Below are positions 38,167-46,962 of a stretch of DNA of 64,000 nt, one piece after another; position 1 is the first letter of the stretch; each line of letters starts with the position of its first letter. Both the position numbers and the translations under genes were made by a program. The notes beneath the pieces were generated by a model. That model did no database searches, was not told the DNA's origin, and saw only the letters and a program-made list of their open reading frames with translations. Origin of the DNA: Achromobacter xylosoxidans A8 (GTDB lineage: Bacteria; Pseudomonadota; Gammaproteobacteria; Burkholderiales; Burkholderiaceae_B); NCBI RefSeq assembly GCF_000165835.1, contig NC_014640.1, positions 5,270,001 through 5,334,000 on the forward strand, written 5' to 3'.

Positions 38167-39165
38167 CTACTGAGGCGACAGGTTCTCGCGCTTGACCAGA
38201 TCCGCCCAACGGGCGAGTTCCGCTTGCACGAAGTTGCCGAACTCGGCCGGGCCCATGGGCTGCATCTGCAACCCCATATCCGCCAGACGCTTGGCCACAT
38301 CGGGCTGCGCCACGACGTCCGCGAGGTCGGCCTGCACTTTCTCGATGATGGATGCAGGCGTGCCGGCAGGCGCCATGACGCCGAACCAGAACCCCACTTT
38401 CTCCACGCCGGGGTAGCCCTGCTCGGCCATGGTGGGTACATCCGGCAAAGCCGCCAGGCGCTTGGGAAAGACCACCGCCAGGGCCTTGGCGCGGTGTTGC
38501 TGTATGACGGGCAGCGCCGAGGTCACCGAGGCGAACAGCAGCTGGATATGCCCGGCCATCAGGTCGCTGACGGCCGGACCGCCGCCTTTGTACGGAACCG
38601 GCGTCATCTGGACATCGGCCGCGGTCTCCAGCATGCGCGCGGCCATGTGGATCTGGCTGCCCGAACCCAAGGTGCCATAGTTGACCGTGTTCGGCTGGGC
38701 TTTGGCCAACCGCACCACGTCCGCGACGTTGTTGGCTGCGAACCCCGGATTGGCCATCAACACCATGGGCGCCGTGCCCAGAAAGGCGATGGGAGAGAAG
38801 TCCTTCATGGTGTCGTACGGCAGTGATTTCACCAGGAAGTTGTTGCTGACGTGCGAATCCAGCGCAATCAGCAGGGTGTAGCCGTCGGGCGCCGCGCGCG
38901 CCGCGGCGGTGGTGCCGATGACACCGTTGGCGCCAGCGCGGTTTTCCACGACCACCGGCTGCCCCCACTTCTGCGCCAACGCGGCGCCGACCACCCGCGT
39001 CAGCACATCGGAAAATCCGCCGGCCGCGAAAGGCACGATCAGCCGTACCGGCTTATCGGGATAAGCCGGCGCGGCCTGCGCCGCTCCAGCGGCGAACAGC
39101 CAACCGGCAAACAGAGAGCATAGGACGGTAGACGCGGCGCGGCGCCGGCCTGGATTCATGGACAT
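38167..39165 (-). CDS. Bug/TctC-family periplasmic solute-binding protein
   Basis: This 332-residue receptor has an Arg-rich start, a hydrophobic signal (CSLFAGWLFAAGAAQA) and cleavage near AQA/APAYP. Family motifs are VRLIVPFAAGGFSD, VVVENRAGANG and LPDVPTMAEQGYP. The start at 39165 follows AAGGAA. It is the third gene of a minus-strand operon (41331-38167), 30 bp after an acyl-CoA dehydrogenase; the operon also starts with a Bug receptor. Two receptors in one operon is unusual. Confidence 0.92.
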   Translation of the reverse strand: MSMNPGRRRAASTVLCSLFAGWLFAAGAAQAAPAYPDKPVRLIVPFAAGGFSDVLTRVVGAALAQKWGQPVVVENRAGANGVIGTTAAARAAPDGYTLLIALDSHVSNNFLVKSLPYDTMKDFSPIAFLGTAPMVLMANPGFAANNVADVVRLAKAQPNTVNYGTLGSGSQIHMAARMLETAADVQMTPVPYKGGGPAVSDLMAGHIQLLFASVTSALPVIQQHRAKALAVVFPKRLAALPDVPTMAEQGYPGVEKVGFWFGVMAPAGTPASIIEKVQADLADVVAQPDVAKRLADMGLQMQPMGPAEFGNFVQAELARWADLVKRENLSPQ

Positions 39166-39195
39166 GTCATTTCCTTGGGAAAACAGCGAAAACGC

Positions 39196-40353
39196 TTAGC
39201 GAAGCGCGGAGATGCCGAGGGCGCTTTGCGCGATCAGCAATCCAATGATCTGGTTGGTTCCTTCGCCGATGCTCAGATGCCTGGCATCGCGGTAATGTCT
39301 CTCCACGGGGAACAGGGAGGTGTAGCCAGCCCCGCCGTGAATTTGCAGGGCGAGTTCCGCCACGCGCAGCGCCGCATCGCTGGCATGGCGCTTGGCCATC
39401 GCGCACAGGACGGCGTTATCGGGCAGGCCGCGGTCCAGCGCGTCCGCCGACCGGTAGGCCAGCAGCCGCGAGGTCTCCACCTGCGTCATCATGTCGGCGA
39501 CCATTTGCTGCACCAACTGGAACCCGCCTATGGGCCGCCCGAACTGCTCTCGTTCGCGCGCAAAGCGCAGGGCTGCCTGCAGCGAAGACTCGGCGATTCC
39601 GAGCGCGGCGAACGCCACCACGGAGCGTCCGATGTTGAGATACTTCTTCGCGATCGAAAATGCCTGGCCGGGCTCTCCGATCAGGTTCTCTGCCGGGACC
39701 TCGACATCCTCGAACAGCAGTTCGCCGAGTGGGCAGCAATGCATGCCCATTTTCCCTATCGGGCTGCAGGAGAATCCCGGCATGCCGCTTTCGAAGACCA
39801 GGCACGAAACGCCGCCGGCGCCCTCGCCGCTCACGTTGCGTGCAAAGACGATGCCCAGGTCGCAGATCGGCCCGTTGGTAATGTAGATCTTGCGGCCGTT
39901 GATCCGCCAACCGCCGGACGGCATGCGCTCGACCCGCGTCTGCACGTTCGCGGCATCCGAGCCGATCCCGGGTTCGCTCAACGCAAAACAGCAGATCGCC
40001 CGTCCATCCAGAATGGCGGGCAGGTATTTCTCCCGCAAGCCCGCGCTGCCCGCGCCCGCCAGCACCGACGCCGCCAGATTGCTGACGCTGAGCATGCCGC
40101 GCAACGACGGCCAGGTGCTGGCCACTTCGGCGATCAGCGTGCCATAGGTGGTCATGGGCAGGCCGAAGCCCCCGTCCGCTTCGGGCAGCAGCCCGCCGAT
40201 CAGCCCATAGTCGCGCATGGCACGCACGACGGAACGCGGCACGACTTCCTTGGCCGCTTCGTATCGTTCGACCAGCGGCGCGACCTCGGCCTCCAGATAT
40301 CGTGCGAGCGAGTCCTTCAAGGCCTGCTGCGTGGAATCCAGCAAAAAGTCCAT
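39196..40353 (-). CDS. Acyl-CoA dehydrogenase
   Basis: This 385-residue flavoenzyme has SEPGIGSDAANVQT, the YITNG element, AREREQFGRPIG and IHGGAGY. The catalytic Glu364 is in SIGEGTNQI. Electrons would go to ETF, possibly EtfBA encoded at 46031-47712. It lies between two Bug receptor genes, 12 bp after the first and 30 bp before the second. The divergent gene across the 41.35-41.41 kb operators is an NDP-forming ligase, so ligase, dehydrogenase and receptors may be co-regulated. Confidence 0.93.
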   Translation of the reverse strand: MDFLLDSTQQALKDSLARYLEAEVAPLVERYEAAKEVVPRSVVRAMRDYGLIGGLLPEADGGFGLPMTTYGTLIAEVASTWPSLRGMLSVSNLAASVLAGAGSAGLREKYLPAILDGRAICCFALSEPGIGSDAANVQTRVERMPSGGWRINGRKIYITNGPICDLGIVFARNVSGEGAGGVSCLVFESGMPGFSCSPIGKMGMHCCPLGELLFEDVEVPAENLIGEPGQAFSIAKKYLNIGRSVVAFAALGIAESSLQAALRFAREREQFGRPIGGFQLVQQMVADMMTQVETSRLLAYRSADALDRGLPDNAVLCAMAKRHASDAALRVAELALQIHGGAGYTSLFPVERHYRDARHLSIGEGTNQIIGLLIAQSALGISALR

Positions 40354-40365
40354 GGCATCGGCCTC

Positions 40366-41331
40366 CTATTTGGCGGACTCGAAATCCGGGGCCGTCACGA
40401 CCTTGGTCCACTTGGCCACTTCGGCTTCCATGAAGACGGACACGGCCTCGCTGCCGCCATGCAGCGCCGTGATTTGAAGCCGGCCCAGGAACGCCAGCGT
40501 CTCCGGTTCCCGCGAAATCTCCTCGACGCTGGATGCCAGCCTGGCGATCACTTCGGGCGGCGTCTTCGCAGGCGCCATGAGGAAGAAGGTGCCCGTGGTT
40601 TCAAAGCCCTTCAGCCCCGCCTCGTCGATGGTGGGCACGTCCGGCAGGCTGGCGTTGCGCGTCGCGCTGCTGACGGCAATGGGACGGAACTTTCCCGCCT
40701 CGATAAAGGCCATGGCTCCCGCCATGTTGTCGAACAGCACGTCGACGTCACCCGCCAGCAAAGCTTGTTCCGCGGGCGGCGCAGCGCGATACGGCACATG
40801 CGTCATCCGCACCTTGGCCATCTGCTTGAACAATTCCCCCGTCATGTGCATCGACGAGGTGATGCCCGGCGAACCGAAAGTCACGTGGCGGCGCCCTGCC
40901 TCGGCGATCAGATCCTGCACGCTGTGTATGGAGGACTTTTGCGGCACCACCAGCACATTGCTGGCATATCCCAGCATCGCGACCGGCGCCAGATCGCGCT
41001 GCCAGGAGTAGCTGGCCTTGCCCAGCGCGGTGTCCACCGCGATGCCGGTGGTGCCCATCAACAGGGTGTAGCCGTCCGCAGGGGCCTTGACGGCCGCATT
41101 GATCGCCAGCGCGCCTCCCGCCCCGGTCTTGTTCTCGACCACAAAGGGTTGGCCCAGCTTGTCGGCCAGGGACTTGGCGTAGTAACGGGCCAGCAGGTCG
41201 GTCCCGCCTCCGGCGCCGAACCCGACCAGCAGGGCCACCGGCTTGGCGGGATAGGTGGATGGACTTTGCGCGTGCGTGGCCACACTGCCCAGGCACAGCA
41301 AGACGGATACGGCGGCAGCAAATCGCTTCAT
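40366..41331 (-). CDS. Bug/TctC-family periplasmic solute-binding protein
   Basis: This 321-residue receptor has a Sec signal MKRFAAAVSVLLCLGSVATHA and cleavage near AHA/THAQ. Motifs are VALLVGFGAGGGTD, VVENKTGAGG and LPDVPTIDEAGL. It is the first gene of the minus-strand operon with an acyl-CoA dehydrogenase and a second Bug receptor. Its promoter region is shared with the divergent NDP-forming ligase and carries two TACGA-N4-TCGTA palindromes, so import and activation are likely controlled together. Confidence 0.92.
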   Translation of the reverse strand: MKRFAAAVSVLLCLGSVATHAQSPSTYPAKPVALLVGFGAGGGTDLLARYYAKSLADKLGQPFVVENKTGAGGALAINAAVKAPADGYTLLMGTTGIAVDTALGKASYSWQRDLAPVAMLGYASNVLVVPQKSSIHSVQDLIAEAGRRHVTFGSPGITSSMHMTGELFKQMAKVRMTHVPYRAAPPAEQALLAGDVDVLFDNMAGAMAFIEAGKFRPIAVSSATRNASLPDVPTIDEAGLKGFETTGTFFLMAPAKTPPEVIARLASSVEEISREPETLAFLGRLQITALHGGSEAVSVFMEAEVAKWTKVVTAPDFESAK

Positions 41332-41353
41332 GGCGGGTCTCCCTCCTCATCAG

Positions 41354-41409
41354 TACGAATTATCGTAATTTTCCTCGATAGGCTGTAGAATTAATTACGA
41401 CTGATCGTA
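41354..41409. promoter_or_regulatory. Twin TACGA-N4-TCGTA operators in a divergent promoter
   Basis: Two perfect 14-bp palindromes, TACGAATTATCGTA (41354-41367) and TACGACTGATCGTA (41396-41409), lie with centres 42 bp apart, about four helical turns. They sit in the 104-bp gap between the Bug operon (minus) and the NDP-ligase operon (plus). This is the layout expected for cooperative binding of a local regulator. The IclR gene at 44398-45132, at the end of the plus operon, is the nearest candidate. A third element at 41418-41436 resembles one at 34930-34948. Confidence 0.65.
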
Positions 41410-41435
41410 CACTACCACGAAATTACGGAGTAAAT

Positions 41436-43565
41436 ATGCATGCGTCGCATTGTGGATTTCCCGATCTATCCAGGCTGGTGCGACCGCGCAACGCGGTCGT
41501 GGTGCTCGGATCGCAGAGGCCAAACAGCGAAGGCGCCCGCCTGCTGGAGAACCTCTCCTTGCACTCGCGCATGGAGGGCGAGCTTTTCGTCGTGAACCCG
41601 CCCATGCGCGGCGACGGGCCGTTCCGCTGCTGGCCATCGATTGCCGACCTGCCGGAAGCCGACATCGACGTGGCGCTGATCATCCTGCGCGCCGCCTACG
41701 TGATGGATGCGCTGCGCGATTGCGCCGCACGCGGAATTCCCTATGCCATCGTCATGTCCTCCGGCTTCGGCGAGGCCGGCCCTGAAGGACGGGCGCTGGA
41801 GCAACAAATCGCGGCGTTGTGCGAGTCGACCGGGTTGCGCGTCTACGGACCGAATTGCCCTGGCCTGTCGAACTTCCGCGACCGCATGGGCATGACGATC
41901 TCCCCTGCCTTCAAGACCGACAAGAACGTGGGGACCATCGGCATCGTCACCCAAGGCGGCGGGGCCGGACGCAATATCGTCCAGGGGCTGTCGTATGGTC
42001 CGGGCGCCGCCTTGTGGCTGTCCGCGGGCAACGAAGTCGACCTGGGCGCGCCGGATTTCATCGCTCACCTGGCCCGCGACCCCGAGATCGGCGTCATCGC
42101 CGTACTGCTCGAGGGCATCAAGGACGGCAAGCGCCTGGCCGCCGCTCTCGATCTGGCGCGCACGCACGGCAAGCCCGTCATCATTCTCAAGATCGGCCGC
42201 TCCGAGTATGGCGTGCGCGCCGCTCAGTCCCACACCGGCTCGATCGCAGGCACGGCTGAAGTCAACAGCGCCATGTTCGCGCAGTTCGGCGCGATCGAGG
42301 CGCACGACATGGACGAGCTGGTCGCGCTGGCGCGTCTTGCCGCAAGCGGCAGCGTTCCGACTTCCGACGAACTGGCCGTGGTGACCTTCTCCGGCGGCGC
42401 GGCCGCCATGGCCGCCGACCAGATCGGACTCCAGGGATTGCGCCTGGCACAATTTGCGCCGGAAACAACCGAACATCTGCGCGCGAGCCTGCCCGGTTAT
42501 GCGGCCATCGCCAATCCGGTGGACGTGACCGCCGAAGCGCTCAACAGCATCGAAGGGTTGTCGTCGTGCCTGCGCACGGTGGCTCAGGACCCCAATGTGG
42601 GCGCGGTCATCGTGCCGATTCCGGCCGACTATGGAGAGCTCACCGACGGCATCGCGCAGGCCATCATCGATGCCGCCGCCGGCGCATCCCGGCCCATCAT
42701 TGCGGTCTGGATGAGCCGTCGCCTGGGCAGCGGCTTTCTGCGGCTTGAAGAACACGGTCTGGCGCCATTCCTTTCGCTAGGTTCGGCATTGGCGGCGGTA
42801 CGAAAAGTGACGCCGCGCCGCATGCTGCCAGACGCGATGGCCGCAGCGCCCGCCATGTCCGCGGCCTCGGGGGATGAATCAGGCGCAGCCGTGGCGTGCA
42901 CCGAGGCAGCCGCCAAAGCAATGCTGCGCGAAGCAGGCATTGCTGTGCCACAAGGCAGCCTGTGCCGCTCCGCGGAAGAAACTGCCGCCGCCGCGCAGGC
43001 GTTGGGATTTCCGGTGGCGCTGAAGATCGTCAGCGCCCAGATCCTGCACAAGACCGAAGTGGGCGGCGTATGGCTGGACGTGCGCACGCCAGGACAAGCG
43101 GCCGAGGCCCACACGCGGATGGTGAGCCAGGTCCAGGCACGACGTCCCGACGCTCGCATCGACGGCGTGCTGGTCGAGAAGATGCTGCACGACGCCGGGC
43201 GCGAAATGCTGATCGCGATCCGCACCGATCTCATGTACGGTCGAGTCCTCACCATCGGGCTGGGCGGCATATTCGTGGAGCTGCTCAAGGACGTCGCGCA
43301 CCGCGTCTTGCCGATACAGCCAGCCGATGTGCATGACATGCTGGCGGACCTGCGGCATGGCGCCTACCTGGGCCAATTCCGCAATCTCCCGCCGATGGAC
43401 ACCGATGCATTGGTGCGCCTGGTCATCCAGCTTGCCGAATTCGTGTCGGACCGCCCCGACATCCTGGAAGCCGAATTCAACCCCGTCTGGGTCGGCCCCG
43501 CCGGCGAAGGCGCCTGGGTGCTCGACGCCCTGCTTTTGACCTCCCCTACCCCTGAACGACTCTAG
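41436..43565 (+). CDS. NDP-forming acyl-CoA ligase (acetate-CoA ligase, ADP-forming family)
   Basis: This 709-residue enzyme has a Rossmann CoA-binding start, MSSGFGEAGPEG, YGPNCPGLSN, TQGGGAGRN and the phosphohistidine QSHTGSIAG (His266). A C-terminal ATP-grasp domain starts around residue 485 (VALKIVSAQILHKTEVGGV). It should form or use an acyl-CoA with ADP/ATP. It is a paralogue-like match in layout to the 30213-32345 enzyme, but the two are clearly diverged. The crotonase gene follows by 20 bp. Confidence 0.92.
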   Translation: MHASHCGFPDLSRLVRPRNAVVVLGSQRPNSEGARLLENLSLHSRMEGELFVVNPPMRGDGPFRCWPSIADLPEADIDVALIILRAAYVMDALRDCAARGIPYAIVMSSGFGEAGPEGRALEQQIAALCESTGLRVYGPNCPGLSNFRDRMGMTISPAFKTDKNVGTIGIVTQGGGAGRNIVQGLSYGPGAALWLSAGNEVDLGAPDFIAHLARDPEIGVIAVLLEGIKDGKRLAAALDLARTHGKPVIILKIGRSEYGVRAAQSHTGSIAGTAEVNSAMFAQFGAIEAHDMDELVALARLAASGSVPTSDELAVVTFSGGAAAMAADQIGLQGLRLAQFAPETTEHLRASLPGYAAIANPVDVTAEALNSIEGLSSCLRTVAQDPNVGAVIVPIPADYGELTDGIAQAIIDAAAGASRPIIAVWMSRRLGSGFLRLEEHGLAPFLSLGSALAAVRKVTPRRMLPDAMAAAPAMSAASGDESGAAVACTEAAAKAMLREAGIAVPQGSLCRSAEETAAAAQALGFPVALKIVSAQILHKTEVGGVWLDVRTPGQAAEAHTRMVSQVQARRPDARIDGVLVEKMLHDAGREMLIAIRTDLMYGRVLTIGLGGIFVELLKDVAHRVLPIQPADVHDMLADLRHGAYLGQFRNLPPMDTDALVRLVIQLAEFVSDRPDILEAEFNPVWVGPAGEGAWVLDALLLTSPTPERL

Positions 43566-43585
43566 CCCTACAAGGACCAACCATC

Positions 43586-44389
43586 ATGTACGAAGGCCTG
43601 CTATATGAAATCGAGGACGGCGTGGGCACCATCACGCTGAACCGGCCGGAATCCAAGAACGCCATCGACATTGCCATGCGCACCTCGCTGCGCAAACTGG
43701 TGCACGAACTCCGTCACGACCGTGATTTGAAGGTCCTGATCCTGACCGGCGCGGGCGGCAACTTCTGCTCCGGCGGCGACCTCAAGGCCCTGCGCAGCAG
43801 CGCCGCCGACGGTGAAGCGACTGCGCAAGGCCGCCGCCAGAGGCTGGTCGATCTGCACGACCTGGTCTCGGCGCTGCTGGATTTCGACCGGCCCGTGATT
43901 TCCGCGGTGCAGGGCGTAGCCTACGGCGCGGGCCTGGGCCTGGCGCTGACCGGCGACCTGGTGCTGGCGGCCGACGACGCGCGCTTCTGCATGGCCTTCG
44001 GACGCCTCGGCGCGGTCGCCGACTTTGGCACCTTCTATACCTTGCCCCGGTTGGTCGGGGTGCAGCGCGCAAAGGAGCTGCTGTTTTCGGCGCGCGAGTT
44101 CGGCGCCACGGAAGCCAGGGAGCTGGGATTGGTGCTGGAAACGATGCCCGCCGAGGACCTGCCCGAGCGTGCGCGCGCCATAGCGCGCTGCCTTGCCCAG
44201 GCTTCACCGGTCGCCCTGAGCATCACCAAGCGCGCCTTGAACGTATCCCTGCGCAGCGACCTGCAAACCATGCTCATGCTGGAAAGCGACGGCCAAGGCG
44301 TTGCAATGAGCGCCAACTTCCACGCCATGGCCCTGCAACGATTCTTCGATAAGAAGGGCCCGCCCTTCCAGTGGCCCGTGCGGCAATGA
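43586..44389 (+). CDS. Crotonase-family enoyl-CoA hydratase/isomerase (PaaG-like)
   Basis: This 267-residue crotonase has the oxyanion elements FCSGGDLKAL (59-68) and GVAYGAGLGLAL (110-121). Both Glu residues of classical enoyl-CoA hydratase are absent: Gly118 replaces the first and the PE segment reads FGRLGAVADFGTFYTLPR. Asp146 in ADFG matches the Asp of PaaG-type isomerases (PDxG...LPRLVG). An isomerase or special hydratase function is therefore more likely than standard hydration. It lies 20 bp after the NDP-forming ligase and ends 8 bp from the convergent IclR gene. Confidence 0.88.
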   Translation: MYEGLLYEIEDGVGTITLNRPESKNAIDIAMRTSLRKLVHELRHDRDLKVLILTGAGGNFCSGGDLKALRSSAADGEATAQGRRQRLVDLHDLVSALLDFDRPVISAVQGVAYGAGLGLALTGDLVLAADDARFCMAFGRLGAVADFGTFYTLPRLVGVQRAKELLFSAREFGATEARELGLVLETMPAEDLPERARAIARCLAQASPVALSITKRALNVSLRSDLQTMLMLESDGQGVAMSANFHAMALQRFFDKKGPPFQWPVRQ

Positions 44390-44397
44390 ATACGCCT

Positions 44398-45132
44398 TCA
44401 GCCCGACAGGGTGTCGCGTATCTCGAACAACGCCTGCAGGTAGGCCTTGCGGTGCTTGTGGACGCGGTCGGAGGGGCCTGCCAGCGACAGCCCCACCGGC
44501 AGTTCGCCCAGGACGCCCGCGACGGCCAAGGCCGTCACGCCCTCGACCCCCTCTCCCTCGGAGGCATACCAGCCCTGCTTGCGCCCCTGCGCCACCTCGG
44601 TCATCAGCTTCTTCGCGCTGGTGATCGTATGGGGCGTCACGGCCTCCAGCTTGAGCTGCTTGACCTGGGCCTGCAATTCGTCCGTGTCGAGCTGACCCAG
44701 CAGCGCCTTGCCTATGGCCGAGGCGTGCAACGCCGCGCGATCGCCGACTTCCATGATGTAGCGCAACGGCCGCCGGCAAGGCAGCACCGCCACCACCTTG
44801 ACGGCGGAGCGGTCCAGCATGCCGACAAAAGCGCTTTCGTTGGTTTTCTCGACCAGTTGCTGCACGGCTTCCTTGGCCGACTTGGCCAAGGGATCGTTTT
44901 CCGCGATCTGGCGCGCGATCTCATACAGCCGCGCGGTGGGATAGAAGCGGCGCGTGCGGGGCGTGCGCATCAGGTAGCCCAGCGCATGCATCGTGCCGAG
45001 CAAATCCGAGCAACTGCTGTCGGGCAAGGAAAGCAGGCGCGCCATCTCCGAATTGGACAACTCGCGCTGTTCGCGCGCAAATATCTCGAAGGCGGCCAAC
45101 GTACGGCTCGTTGCCGGAATCAGGGTAGCCAT
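44398..45132 (-). CDS. IclR-family transcriptional regulator
   Basis: This 244-residue regulator has an N-terminal winged helix (residues about 8-65, with LSNSEMARLLSLPDSSCSDLL) and a C-terminal IclR effector domain (ALHASAIGKALLGQL to GLSLAGPSDRV). IclR proteins respond to small carboxylic acids or CoA intermediates, as repressors or activators. It sits convergent to the ligase/crotonase operon and divergent to a second crotonase. The TACGA-N4-TCGTA pair at 41.35-41.41 kb is a candidate target, and it may also regulate the divergent gene at 45212. Confidence 0.92.
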   Translation of the reverse strand: MATLIPATSRTLAAFEIFAREQRELSNSEMARLLSLPDSSCSDLLGTMHALGYLMRTPRTRRFYPTARLYEIARQIAENDPLAKSAKEAVQQLVEKTNESAFVGMLDRSAVKVVAVLPCRRPLRYIMEVGDRAALHASAIGKALLGQLDTDELQAQVKQLKLEAVTPHTITSAKKLMTEVAQGRKQGWYASEGEGVEGVTALAVAGVLGELPVGLSLAGPSDRVHKHRKAYLQALFEIRDTLSG

Positions 45133-45211
45133 TTGAAGTTTCCTAAACCTGCCCGCAGGGAAGTCGCGGGCGCCTCATATCATAATGCGCAACCAATCAG
45201 GACCATTCCCG

Positions 45212-45943
45212 ATGGACCAATTCTCCCAATTGCAGCTGCACATCCAGGACCACGTTGCGACGCTGTCCTTGAACAATCCTCCGGTCAACGCGCTCAGCCG
45301 CAAGCTCAATGATGAGCTGACCACGGCCATGGACCAGCTCTCCGACCTCGACGAGGTGCATGTCGTGGTGCTGACCGGCGCGGGCAAGATCTTCTGCGCG
45401 GGCGCCGACCTCAAGCAGCGCGCCGAGAACACGGCCGGCCTGGGCGGCCTGACCATGCATTCGCGGCGCACGCGCGAGTGCTTCCACTCCATACGGGAAT
45501 GCGCCAAGCCGGTCATCGCCGCCATCAACGGCCCCGCACTGGGCGCCGGCCTGGCCATCGCCGCATCGTGCGACATCCTGATCGCCTCGGAAAAAGCGCT
45601 CCTGGGCCTGCCCGAGATCGACGTCGGCGCCATGGGTGGCGGACGGCACGCGATGCGACTGTTCGGGCATTCGCGCACGCGGCGCATGATGCTTACCGGC
45701 GAGCGCATTCCGGGCGCCGAGTTGTATCGCCTGGGCATCGTGGAAGCCTGTGTGGCAGCCGAGGACCTGCTGCCCGCAGCGCGCGAGCTGGCCTCCCGCA
45801 TCGCGTCGAAGCGACCAGCCGCGACACGGCTGGCCAAGCACACGCTCAACACGATAGAGGACATGAGCCTGCGCGACGGCTATCGCTACGAGCAAGACAT
45901 GACGGCCATCCTGGCCAAAGGCGGCGATGCCCGCACGCAGTGA
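45212..45943 (+). CDS. Enoyl-CoA hydratase/isomerase (crotonase family)
   Basis: This crotonase (243 residues from 45212; 252 from ATG 45185) has NNPPVNALS, an FCAGADLKQ oxyanion strand (61-69) and PALGAGLAIAASCD. The second catalytic Glu is present as Glu135 in LPEIDVGAMGGG, while the first Glu is replaced by Ala, as in several hydratase subgroups. The 45212 start has CAGGA upstream. It is divergent to the IclR gene, with 52 or 79 bp between starts, which suggests IclR control. Precise activity is uncertain. Confidence 0.88.
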   Translation: MDQFSQLQLHIQDHVATLSLNNPPVNALSRKLNDELTTAMDQLSDLDEVHVVVLTGAGKIFCAGADLKQRAENTAGLGGLTMHSRRTRECFHSIRECAKPVIAAINGPALGAGLAIAASCDILIASEKALLGLPEIDVGAMGGGRHAMRLFGHSRTRRMMLTGERIPGAELYRLGIVEACVAAEDLLPAARELASRIASKRPAATRLAKHTLNTIEDMSLRDGYRYEQDMTAILAKGGDARTQ

Positions 45944-45960
45944 ACGCGAGGCCGGGCGAC

Positions 45961-45979
45961 GCGGGGAAAGGCTCCCCGC
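45961..45979. terminator. GC-rich hairpin between convergent genes
   Basis: GCGGGGA and TCCCCGC form a 7-bp stem around AAGGC between the crotonase stop (45943) and the etfA stop (46031). There is no T-run on either strand, so termination is only plausible by position. Confidence 0.35.
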
Positions 45980-46030
45980 CGCCGCGGCGCCATCGACGAC
46001 CGGGACCAGGATGCGCCGGGATTCCGGCGG

Positions 46031-46960
46031 TTACAGCGCGCCGGTCAGTTCAGGCACGACCTGGAACAGATCGCCCACCAGGCCATAATCGGCCACACCG
46101 AAGATCGGCGCTTCCGGATCCTTGTTGATGGCCACGATGACCTTCGAATCCTTCATGCCGGCCAGATGCTGGATGGCGCCCGAGATACCAACCGCCACAT
46201 ACAGCTGCGGCGCGACGATCTTGCCGGTCTGACCGACTTGCCAGTCGTTAGGCGCATAGCCTGCGTCGACCGCGGCGCGCGAGGCGCCGAGTGCGGCGCC
46301 CAGCTTGTCGGCCAGCGGATCCAGGATCTTGAAGTTCTCGGCGCTGCCCAGGCCGCGGCCGCCGGAGACGACGACGCGCGCGCCGGCCAGTTCCGGACGG
46401 TCGCTCTTGGCGACTTCGCGGCCCACGAAGGTGGACAGCCCCGAATCGGCGACGGCGGCGATTTCTTCCACCGCGGCGGAACCGCCTTGCGCGGCCACGG
46501 CGTCAAAGCCGGTGGTGCGCACGGTGATGACCTTGACGGCGTCGGCCGACTGCACCGTGGCAATCGCGTTGCCGGCGTAGATCGGGCGCTGGAAGGTGTC
46601 GGCCGATTCCACGCCGATGATGTCGGAGATCTGCGCCACGTCCAGCTTGGCAGCCACGCGCGGGGCCACGTTCTTGCCCGAGGCGGTCGCCGGGAACAGG
46701 ATGTGGCTGTAGCCCGAGGCCACCGCCAGCACCTGGGCGGCGACGTTCTCGGCCAGGCCGTCGGCCAGTTGCGGCGCGTCGGCCAGCAGGACCTTGGAGA
46801 CGCCTGCGGCGGCAGCGGCCTGGTCGGCCACGGCGCGCGCGTTGGCGCCGGCGACCAGCACGTGCACGTCGCCTCCGATCTTGGCGGCGGCGGCGACGGC
46901 GTTCAGGGTTGCGCCCTTGAGCTGGGCGTTATCGTGTTCGGCAATAACCAGCGTCGTCAT
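46031..46960 (-). CDS. etfA: Electron transfer flavoprotein alpha subunit
   Basis: This 309-residue protein is EtfA. The C-terminal FAD domain has [17 protein letters not shown], the VGQTGK element, [12 protein letters not shown] and the final [15 protein letters not shown]. It carries FAD, accepts electrons from acyl-CoA dehydrogenases with EtfB, and passes them to ETF-ubiquinone oxidoreductase. It starts 2 bp after the etfB stop. Strong codon bias suggests high expression; it may be the housekeeping pair, but its place beside acyl-CoA dehydrogenase and CoA-transferase genes also serves the region's three dehydrogenases. Confidence 0.97.
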   Translation of the reverse strand: MTTLVIAEHDNAQLKGATLNAVAAAAKIGGDVHVLVAGANARAVADQAAAAAGVSKVLLADAPQLADGLAENVAAQVLAVASGYSHILFPATASGKNVAPRVAAKLDVAQISDIIGVESADTFQRPIYAGNAIATVQSADAVKVITVRTTGFDAVAAQGGSAAVEEIAAVADSGLSTFVGREVAKSDRPELAGARVVVSGGRGLGSAENFKILDPLADKLGAALGASRAAVDAGYAPNDWQVGQTGKIVAPQLYVAVGISGAIQHLAGMKDSKVIVAINKDPEAPIFGVADYGLVGDLFQVVPELTGAL

Positions 46961-46962
46961 GT

